Shown here: positions 44,935-51,362 of the stretch, piece by piece | How positions within the stretch are numbered: the first letter of the stretch is position 1 | How the letters are laid out: each line of letters starts with the position of its first letter | NCBI RefSeq assembly: GCF_001426405.1 | Contig: NZ_LMEP01000002.1 | Location: forward strand, 1,161-65,160 | Source of the DNA: Streptomyces sp. Root1304 | GTDB lineage: Bacteria; Actinomycetota; Actinomycetes; Streptomycetales; Streptomycetaceae | Reading direction: 5' to 3' | DNA: 64,000 bases | Notes under the pieces: generated by a model | The model's database searches: none | Told to the model about the DNA's origin: nothing | What the model saw: the letters and a program-made list of their open reading frames with translations, nothing else | Program-made: the position numbers and the translations under genes

Positions 44935-45768
44935 GTGAGCGCCATGCCTCTTGCCCTGCTGCTGACCACGGCCGCTGCCACGGCCGTGGGCGCTGCCGCC
45001 CTGCACGCCGTCCACGGTCTCCGCAAGCAGGTCACCGCCCTGCGGAGCGAACTGGCGGCCGCGCGCGGCGTCACCGTTCCCGCCGCCCGTGCCACGCCCG
45101 CCGCCGAGATACGGGCCGCCGTGGCGGAGGCGCTGGCCGAGGAGCGCGAGCGCGAGCTCGCCGAGGCGCGGGCCTTCTGGGCCGCGCAGGAGGCCCGGGA
45201 CGCGGCCGACGCCCCGTCCCTGCTCGGCGGCCTCGGAAGCCCGGTCGACGACGGCACCTTCTTCGTGCCGCGCCAGGCCGACTTCGTGGGCCTGGAGGCG
45301 ATGGCCCTGGAGGCCATGGAGGCGGAGGCGGCCGCGCTCGACGGTTCCGACGCGCTCGAGGCCTTCGACGAGTACCCCGAGGACTCCGCCGAGCTGGCCG
45401 CGGCCCGCCGCCGCCACCCCTCGCACCCGGACTTCGTGCCGGTGCAGACGCCCGTCGTCACCGACCACGAGCGGACGGTGGCCCGCCTGGAGGAGCTGGC
45501 GGACACCCGCACGGCGCTGACCGACGTACGCCCGGGCCCGCTCGGCACGCTCGACGTGTACGTCTTCGCGGACGGCACCACGCTCTGCATGACCCCGGGG
45601 CACCGCGAGACCGCGGAGCGCCTGGCGGAGGCCCTGCGCGCCGGCCGTACGCCGGTGCTGCTCGGCGGCTCGGGCGTCTCGGGCGCCTTCGCCCTGACCT
45701 TCTCGTACGGCGAGTCGGACGAGGAGAACGTCTACATCCTGGCGGACCGCGTCATCGCGTCCCTGTAG
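44935..45768 (+). CDS. Unknown protein with N-terminal membrane anchor
   Basis: A 277-residue protein: one hydrophobic helix (about 4-26), an acidic Ala/Glu-rich coiled-coil-like stretch (about 48-160) and a C-terminal globular domain (GTLDVYVFADGTTLCMTPGHRETAERLAEAL, ENVYILADRVIASL). No family recognised. GTG start; it follows the thiolase terminator and ends 63 bp before the MITE. Confidence 0.7.
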   Translation: MSAMPLALLLTTAAATAVGAAALHAVHGLRKQVTALRSELAAARGVTVPAARATPAAEIRAAVAEALAEERERELAEARAFWAAQEARDAADAPSLLGGLGSPVDDGTFFVPRQADFVGLEAMALEAMEAEAAALDGSDALEAFDEYPEDSAELAAARRRHPSHPDFVPVQTPVVTDHERTVARLEELADTRTALTDVRPGPLGTLDVYVFADGTTLCMTPGHRETAERLAEALRAGRTPVLLGGSGVSGAFALTFSYGESDEENVYILADRVIASL

Positions 45769-45831
45769 GCCCCGACCGGGACGGACCGGCCCGAAAGCCC
45801 GGCACCGTCCCCGCAAGCCCCTCGCAGGCGG

Positions 45832-46011
45832 CTAGGGCCTGTCGTCAAACTCCCGCCTGCCCCACGACGCCTGGCACGCACTCTCGCCGCACCGGGCGAA
45901 AGCCCAAGTACGGTCCAGTACGAAGGCTTCCACCCGGCACGCCGAGAGCACGCACCAGACGCCGCGGGGCCGCCCTCCGGGCAACGACGGGAGTGTGACG
46001 ACAGGCCCTAG
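45832..46011. mobile_element. MITE-like element, 180 bp
   Basis: Terminal inverted repeats of 24 bp match at 23 positions: the left begins CTAGGGCCTGTCGTCAAACT (45832) and the right ends GTGACGACAGGCCCTAG (46011). The interior is a long imperfect palindrome centred near 45916 (AAGTACGG-TCC-AGTACGAAGG region) and has no ORF. Size, ends and structure fit a non-autonomous transposable element. CTAG ends may include a TA target duplication. The last bases supply the stop codon of the next gene. Confidence 0.85.
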
Positions 46012-46337
46012 AGCCCCGCGCGCTCGGCCGCCTCACGTACCCGTTCCACGGCCTCCGCCAGATCTCCTCCATGGGAGTCGGCCGGGGCCGTTCGCAGGAT
46101 CTCGGCCAGATCGTTCCCGGCCACGACGAGCTGGTCGGCCACGGTGAAGACGCCCGCGTCCGGCATGGTCCTCGGCTCCCGCTCCGGGTCCTCGACGCGC
46201 TGCGCGCGCACCGCGAGCTCCCTGGCCAGGGCAAGTCCTTCGGCCGCCGCGCCCCGCTGGAGACGGCTCTGCGGGGCGGCCCGCAGCCGGTCGGCGAAGC
46301 GCTCGACGGCGGCGGTCAGTTCACTCGTATCACGCAC
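46008..46337 (-). CDS. Small unknown protein, 3-prime end abutting MITE
   Basis: A 109-residue helical protein (SELTAAVERFADRLRAAPQ, RGAAAEGLALARELAVRAQR, DQLVVAGNDLAEILRTAP). Its TAG stop (46008-46010) lies inside the right terminal repeat of the MITE, so the element inserted at or within the gene end and the original C-terminus may have been altered. No function recognised. Confidence 0.7.
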   Translation of the reverse strand: MRDTSELTAAVERFADRLRAAPQSRLQRGAAAEGLALARELAVRAQRVEDPEREPRTMPDAGVFTVADQLVVAGNDLAEILRTAPADSHGGDLAEAVERVREAAERAGL

Positions 46338-46447
46338 CCCGCGACCCTACGCGCCGCCCCGGGCCCCTTGCCAACGGGCACGGTCTTCGGCACGGTGACG
46401 TGAAGGAGTACGAGGAGCGAACGGTACGAACGCGTCCGGAGGCGCCG

Positions 46448-46678
46448 ATGTCCCACACATTCTCCGAAGAGACCCACCGTCAGATGCTGGCCCGGATCCC
46501 GCGCCGCACCGGTCGTGAGATCGCCGACTGGATGCGCACCGTCGATGAGGGCCCGTCCCTCCTCCGCTTCGAGGAGCGGGTGCACTGGCTGCGCGGGGCG
46601 CACGACCTGGCGTACGGCCACGCCAAGGCGATCCTGCACGAGTACGACCTGCGGCGGGCGGCCCGCAGACTGCTCTGA
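46448..46678 (+). CDS. DUF4287 family protein
   Basis: A 76-residue protein (MSHTFSEETHRQMLARIPR, then GREIADWMRTVDEG and LAYGHAKAILHEYDLRRA) of a small conserved family of unknown function. GGAGG five bases upstream of ATG 46448 fixes the start. Monocistronic. Confidence 0.8.
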   Translation: MSHTFSEETHRQMLARIPRRTGREIADWMRTVDEGPSLLRFEERVHWLRGAHDLAYGHAKAILHEYDLRRAARRLL

Positions 46679-46726
46679 CCCACCCGCCGCGGGCCCGCCC
46701 CCGCGCCCCGCTCACCCGCCGGGACC

Positions 46727-47599
46727 TCACTTCACGTGCCGGCCGAGGAAGTCCCGGACGAGTCCGGCGATCTCCTCGCCGTGGGTCTCCAGGGCGAAGT
46801 GTCCGGCGTCCAGGAGGTGGATCTCGGCGTCCGGCAGGTCGCGGGCGAAGGCCTCCGCGCCGGCCGGCCCGAAGATCTCGTCGCCGCGCCCCCAGGCCGC
46901 GAGCAGCGGCGGCCGGTGGGTGCGGAAGTACTCCTGGAAAGCCGGGTAGCCGTCCAGGTTGAACTGGTAGTCCCAGAAGAGCTGGAGCTGGATCTCCTGG
47001 TTCCCGGGCCGGTCGAGGCCGGCCTGGTCCAGGGTCCAGGCCTCGGGGGCGATCCGGTCGAGCCGGTCGGCGGGGACGCCGTGGGTGTACTGCCAGCGGG
47101 TGGCCTCGGCGGTGAGCAGCTCCCGCACCCCGGCCTCGTGCGCGGCCCGGTCCTTGGCGTGGGCGAAGAGCACGTCCCAGAAGGGGGTGAAGCCCTCCAG
47201 GTAGGCGTTGCCGCTCTGGCTGACGATCGCGGTGACCCGCTCGGGCTGCCGGGAGGCGATCCGCAGGCCGATCGGGGCGCCGTAGTCCTGGACGTAGAGC
47301 GCGAACCGCTCCACGCCCAGCGCGTCGAGGAGTCCGAGGGTGATCTCGGTGAGCTTCTCGAAGCTGTACGGGAAGTCCTCGACGGCCGGTGCGGCGGAGG
47401 CGCCGAAGCCGATGTGGTCGGGGGCGATCAGGTGGTAGGAGTCGGCGAGCTCGGCGATCAGGCCCCGGTACATGTGCGAGCTGGACGGGAAGCCGTGCAG
47501 CAGGACGAGGGTGGGGTTCGCCGGGTCGCCGGCCTCCCGGTAGAAGACGTCGAGGCCGTCGACGGTGACGGTGCGGGCGCGCTGGGCGAAGGCGGACAC
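46727..47599 (-). CDS. Alpha/beta hydrolase, haloalkane dehalogenase/epoxide hydrolase type
   Basis: A 290-residue hydrolase. The oxyanion region is LLHGFPSSSHMYRGL, the nucleophile elbow reads YVQDYGAPIG with aspartate (as in haloalkane dehalogenases and epoxide hydrolases, not Ser), and the catalytic histidine is in DAGHFALE. The GTG at 47599 follows GGGGAGA. It is divergent from, and probably repressed by, the TetR protein through the intervening palindromes; the substrate may be the inducer. Confidence 0.9.
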   Translation of the reverse strand: MSAFAQRARTVTVDGLDVFYREAGDPANPTLVLLHGFPSSSHMYRGLIAELADSYHLIAPDHIGFGASAAPAVEDFPYSFEKLTEITLGLLDALGVERFALYVQDYGAPIGLRIASRQPERVTAIVSQSGNAYLEGFTPFWDVLFAHAKDRAAHEAGVRELLTAEATRWQYTHGVPADRLDRIAPEAWTLDQAGLDRPGNQEIQLQLFWDYQFNLDGYPAFQEYFRTHRPPLLAAWGRGDEIFGPAGAEAFARDLPDAEIHLLDAGHFALETHGEEIAGLVRDFLGRHVK

Positions 47600-47627
47600 A
47601 GGTATCTCCCCGGTTCGTTTACCGACC

Positions 47628-47680
47628 GGGAGAACGATCGTTCTCCCGATGCCCTGTAGGCTACGAGAACGATGGTTCTC
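47628..47680. promoter_or_regulatory. Two palindromic TetR operators
   Basis: A perfect 20-bp palindrome, arm GGGAGAACGA (47628-47647), and a second copy with one mismatched pair, GAGAACGATGGTTCTC (47665-47680). Their centres are 35 bp apart. A TAGGCT -10 box for the TetR gene lies at 47657-47662, between the two. Confidence 0.8.
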
Positions 47681-47701
47681 CACGCAAGGGGTGAATGGAC
47701 G

Positions 47702-48262
47702 ATGGACGCGGAATCCGCCGGTCTCAAGCTGCTCGACACCGCGGAGCGGCTCTTCGACGAGCGGGGGGTGCAGGCCGTCGGCATGGACGCCATCCGGTCC
47801 GCGTCCGGTGTCTCCCTGAAGCGGCTCTACCAGGTCTTCCCGTCCAAGGACCTGCTGGTCGAGGCGGTCCTGCGGCGCCGTGACGAGGCGGTACGCTCCT
47901 CCCTCGCGGCGCACGGCGAGCGGGTCGCGCAGGACCCGCGCGGCCGGGCGCTCGCGGTCTTCGACTGGCTGGCCGACTGGTTCGCGGAGCCCGGGTTCCG
48001 GGGGTGCGCGTTCATCAACACCTTCGGGGAGCTGGGCGGGGTCACCCCGGCCGTCGCCGCCCTCGCCCGCGACCACAAGGCGGCCCTGCGGGCGTACTTC
48101 GCCGAGCAGACGGACGCCCTCGGCCTCCCGCCGGTCCTCGCCGACCAGCTGGCCCTGCTCGCCAACGGCGCGATGGCCGTCGCGGGCATCACCGGCTCCG
48201 CCGAACCCGCCGCGCAGGCGAAGGACGCGGCCGCGGTCCTGCTCGCCGCCGCCCGCCCCTGA
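47702..48262 (+). CDS. TetR-family transcriptional repressor
   Basis: A 186-residue regulator with N-terminal HTH (LLDTAERLFDERGVQAVGMDAIRSASGVSLKRLYQVFPSKDLLVEAVL) and a C-terminal ligand domain. Two matching palindromes separate it from the divergent hydrolase gene. ATG 47702 is the likely start; a GTG at 47691 is out of the expected position. Confidence 0.92.
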   Translation: MDAESAGLKLLDTAERLFDERGVQAVGMDAIRSASGVSLKRLYQVFPSKDLLVEAVLRRRDEAVRSSLAAHGERVAQDPRGRALAVFDWLADWFAEPGFRGCAFINTFGELGGVTPAVAALARDHKAALRAYFAEQTDALGLPPVLADQLALLANGAMAVAGITGSAEPAAQAKDAAAVLLAAARP

Positions 48263-48268
48263 ACACGC

Positions 48269-48307
48269 GGAAGGGCCCGCCCAGCACGAAGCCGGACGGG
48301 CCCTTCC
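48269..48307. terminator. Bidirectional hairpin terminator
   Basis: GGAAGGGCCCG and CGGGCCCTTCC arms between the convergent TetR and Bax-inhibitor genes. Confidence 0.85.
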
Positions 48308-48326
48308 CCCCGAATCGGGGAACGCG

Positions 48327-49229
48327 TCAGTCGTCGCCCTGCAGGATCGACAGCAGACGCAGCATCTCCAGGTAGATCCACACCAGGGTCATGGTGAGAC
48401 CGAAGGCGGCCAGCCAGGCCTCCTCGCGCGGCGCGCCGTAGGTCACGCCGTCCTCGACCTGCTTGAAGTCGAGGGCCAGGAAGCAGGCGCCCAGGATGAT
48501 GCCGATGACACCGAAGAGGATGCCGAGGCCACCGCTGCGGAAGCCGAGGCCGTCACCGCCGGCGAAGACGGCGAACAGCAGGTTGGTCACCATGAGGAGC
48601 ATGAAGCCCATCGCGGCGGCCATCACGAAGCCGTAGAAACGTCGGTTGACGCGGATCCAGCCCATCTTGTAGGCGATCAGGACACCGGCGAAGACCGCCA
48701 TCGTGCCCAGGACCGCCTGGATGACCACGCCGTCGGCGATGTACGTCGAGACGGCGGCCGAGATCACTCCGAGGAAGACGCCCTCGAAGGCCGCGTAGCC
48801 CAGGATCAGCGCCGGCGACGGCTTGCGCTTGAAGGACTGGACGAGCGACAGCACGAGCGCGACCAGAGCGGCGCCGATCGCGATGCCGTAGGACTTGCCC
48901 AGGTTCGCCGGGTCGACCGGCAGCAGCAGCCAGGACAGCACGGCGGTGAGCACGACCGTGCCGAGCGTCATGGCCGTACGGCTCACGACGTCGTCGATCG
49001 TCATCACGTTGCCGCGGGCCTGCTGCGGGGCGCCGAGCTGCGTGTCCTGCGGGGCGTACGGGTTGGTCGCGTACGGGTTCGTCGCGCCCTCGGCATACGG
49101 GTTGCCGGTGGCGTACGGGTTGGTTCCTACGGCGGGGCCCCCGGCCTGCGGCTGCTGGCCGTTGAAGCCCGCGGTGCCGTTGTCGCGGCTGAACCCCCGT
49201 CGCGAGAAGACCGGGTTGCTGCTCCTCAT
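48327..49229 (-). CDS. Bax inhibitor-1/YccA family membrane protein
   Basis: A 300-residue protein. The N-terminal 75 residues are cytoplasmic and contain repeats of NPYA(T/E/P) (four copies) and Gln/Gly-rich sequence; seven TM helices follow with family-like sequence (GYAAFEGVFLGVISA, GIIGIILG-type helices, FKQVEDGV). BI-1 relatives are proton/calcium leak channels. GGAGG six bases before ATG 49229 fixes the start; the frame extends further but is unconserved. Confidence 0.88.
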   Translation of the reverse strand: MRSSNPVFSRRGFSRDNGTAGFNGQQPQAGGPAVGTNPYATGNPYAEGATNPYATNPYAPQDTQLGAPQQARGNVMTIDDVVSRTAMTLGTVVLTAVLSWLLLPVDPANLGKSYGIAIGAALVALVLSLVQSFKRKPSPALILGYAAFEGVFLGVISAAVSTYIADGVVIQAVLGTMAVFAGVLIAYKMGWIRVNRRFYGFVMAAAMGFMLLMVTNLLFAVFAGGDGLGFRSGGLGILFGVIGIILGACFLALDFKQVEDGVTYGAPREEAWLAAFGLTMTLVWIYLEMLRLLSILQGDD

Positions 49230-49411
49230 CTCACTCCTCCATGGCGTGCCGCACGTGCGCGGCCTCGCGTCAAGAGTAATGCGTAGGCAAAAGAAACTCT
49301 CTAGTGCTCGGGGAGGATCTTTTCCCGTAAGTTTTCGATCTTCGTCGGCGCCGGAGGGCCCCGCTCCGCGAGGCTCACCCGGGACACCACCCCCCTTCCC
49401 CTGGAGAACCG

Positions 49412-50026
49412 ATGACCACCGCACCGCACGAGACCTGGCAGCTGCGCAACGGGACCGCGTGGGTGTTCACGGCGGGCGGGGGCCTCAGCCGGCCCGTCGT
49501 CCTGGCCGGGGACGCCGGTACGGACCCGGCGGCGCTGGCCGCGAGCCTGGAGGACGGCTCGTACGCGTTCCTGAGCGAGCTGCGGGCGCGCGGCCGTGAC
49601 CTGGTCCTGGTGGGCCTGCCCGCCGACGCCGGCATCTCCGGCGACGGCGGGGCCGTCCAGGAAGCCGTGCAGCGCGTGATCGCCGAGGCCGCCGGCGACA
49701 CCCCGCTGGCCGTCGGCGGCACCGGCCGGGGCGCGCTCGCCGCCCGCTACGCCCTGGCGAGCATGGAGTACATGCGGCTGGACCACCGGACCGGGGCGTA
49801 CTTCTCGTACAACGCCGCGGTGCCGGACCTGGACGAGGAGGCCGAGCTCATGCGTCTGGGCGGCAGGCCGCGGGCGCCGATGTTCCTGAGGATGCTCGAC
49901 GAGGGCGCCGCCGACGGTCTGGACGAGGACGAGGCCGACCTGACGAACGCCGGCGAGGCGGCCCCCGCCGGCTCGCTGTTCTCGAAGGAGTACGGCTCCT
50001 GGCTGCTGGACAACCTGCCGCACTAG
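49412..50026 (+). CDS. Degenerate alpha/beta-hydrolase-like protein
   Basis: A 204-residue protein with hydrolase-like sequence: VVLAGDAG, LVLVGLPADAGIS, then GGTGRGALAARYALASMEYMRLDHRTGAYFSYNA. The elbow corresponds to the GxSxGGLVARYAL pattern of true hydrolases but the serine is glycine, and the later Asp is Asn (SYNA). It is probably non-catalytic. Acidic C-terminal half (EEAELMRLGG, LDEDEADL). Ends nine bases before the tRNA gene on the opposite strand. Confidence 0.65.
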   Translation: MTTAPHETWQLRNGTAWVFTAGGGLSRPVVLAGDAGTDPAALAASLEDGSYAFLSELRARGRDLVLVGLPADAGISGDGGAVQEAVQRVIAEAAGDTPLAVGGTGRGALAARYALASMEYMRLDHRTGAYFSYNAAVPDLDEEAELMRLGGRPRAPMFLRMLDEGAADGLDEDEADLTNAGEAAPAGSLFSKEYGSWLLDNLPH

Positions 50027-50034
50027 CGAAACCG

Positions 50035-50119
50035 TGGTGCCCGGAACCGGACTCGAACCGGTACGGCCCGAAGGCCAGCGAGGTTTAAGCTCGCCGTGTC
50101 TGCGTTCCACCATCCGGGC
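50035..50119 (-). tRNA. bldA: tRNA-Leu(UAA), bldA
   Basis: The minus strand folds as a class II tRNA: acceptor GCCCGGA/TCCGGGC, D-arm region TGGTGGAACGCAGACAC, anticodon stem GCGAG/CTCGC with loop CTTAAAC (anticodon TAA at 50085-50087), variable stem GGCC-TTC-GGGCC, T-arm CCGGTTCGAGTCCGG and encoded 3-prime CCA. This is the only tRNA that reads UUA, the developmental regulator bldA of Streptomyces. A TAGGCT -10 box at 50146-50151 would start transcription about 20 bases upstream of the mature 5-prime end. Confidence 0.96.
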
Positions 50120-50504
50120 GTCGCGAAGCTCCGCGTTGGCACATGAGCCTATCGGGACGCTTCCCCCGTTCAGCGGAACATCGGCCCGATGTTGTCTTAT
50201 TTTATTGACGTCTGAGGGTGCGTCAGTGCAGGTGGGGGCGTTTTCGCCGAACTGTGACGGGGGTCGCAGGCGCAAAGCCGCACCCCCTGGAATGACGAAA
50301 AGTCGTCGCACGTCTGTCACGTCGGCCGAAGCCCGCCGTCCCGGCCCGTCTCAGGGAGGCCGTCATACCTCAGGAGGAGGATCCGGGTCCCCGGTCCGAC
50401 TCCAGGCTGCCCCGGGAACGGGCACAGGGACGGACGTTCCGGACTCGAACGAACGACACGATGGAGGGGTTCCCGCAACAACCCCGCAGTGACAGGAGTC
50501 CCTC
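50120..50504. promoter_or_regulatory. bldA promoter region and ABC-transporter upstream region
   Basis: Gene-free. It contains the candidate bldA -10 (TAGGCT, minus strand, 50146-50151), a perfect dyad AACATCGG-C-CCGATGTT (50177-50193) and next to it a striking AT run TTATTTTATT (50197-50206), extreme for this genome. The dyad plus T-rich run could be a terminator for plus-strand transcripts or an operator above bldA. The right half leads to the ABC gene with AGGAG before its GTG. Confidence 0.5.
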
Positions 50505-51275
50505 GTGACCACCACCCCCACCGTGTCCCGTGCCACCGCGGTGGCCGCCCGCGCCACGGATCTCTCGAAGGTCTACGGACAGGGCGAGACCCAGGTGGTC
50601 GCCCTCGACCATGTCACCGTGGACTTCCGCCAGGGCGAGTTCACCGCGATCATGGGCCCCTCGGGCTCCGGCAAGTCGACGCTGATGCACTGCGTCGCCG
50701 GCCTGGACTCCTTCTCCTCCGGCTCCGTCCGGATCGGCGAGACGGAGCTCTCCACCCTCAAGGACAAGCAGCTCACCCAGCTCCGCCGGGACAAGATCGG
50801 CTTCATCTTCCAGGCCTTCAACCTGCTGCCGACCCTGACCGCCCTGGAGAACATCACGCTGCCGATGGACATCGCGGGCCGCAAGCCCGACAAGCAGTGG
50901 GTCCAGCAGGTCATCGACATGCTCGGCCTCTCCGCCCGGCTCACCCACCGCCCCACCGAGCTCTCCGGCGGCCAGCAGCAGCGCGTGGCCGTGGCCCGCG
51001 CCCTCGCCTCCCGCCCCGAGATCATCTTCGGCGACGAGCCCACCGGAAACCTGGACTCCCGCTCGGGCGCCGAGGTCCTCGGCTTCCTCCGCAACTCGGT
51101 GCGGGAACTGGGCCAGACCGTCGTCATGGTCACCCACGACCCGGTCGCCGCCTCCTACGCGGACCGCGTGATCTTCCTCGCGGACGGCCGGATCGTCGAC
51201 GAGATGCTGCACCCCACCGCGGACGGCGTGCTCGACCGCATGAAGGCCTTCGACGCCAAGGGCCGCACGAGCTGA
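50505..51275 (+). CDS. ABC transporter ATP-binding protein, MacB/LolD type
   Basis: A 256-residue ATPase with Walker A GPSGSGKST, Q-loop FIFQAFNLLPTLTALEN, signature LSGGQQQRVAVARAL, Walker B IIFGDEPTGNLDS and H-loop VMVTHDP. Pairs with the large FtsX-like permease 87 bp downstream. Such systems export peptides, antibiotics or lipids, or sense antimicrobial peptides. GTG 50505 follows AGGAG. Confidence 0.94.
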   Translation: MTTTPTVSRATAVAARATDLSKVYGQGETQVVALDHVTVDFRQGEFTAIMGPSGSGKSTLMHCVAGLDSFSSGSVRIGETELSTLKDKQLTQLRRDKIGFIFQAFNLLPTLTALENITLPMDIAGRKPDKQWVQQVIDMLGLSARLTHRPTELSGGQQQRVAVARALASRPEIIFGDEPTGNLDSRSGAEVLGFLRNSVRELGQTVVMVTHDPVAASYADRVIFLADGRIVDEMLHPTADGVLDRMKAFDAKGRTS

Positions 51276-51362
51276 CCGACGGCGCCGGAACCGGACCCGA
51301 ACCGGTACCGCCCCGCGCAGCCCCGCCCCGCCCGCCGTCCCTCTTTCCTCCAGGACACACCC

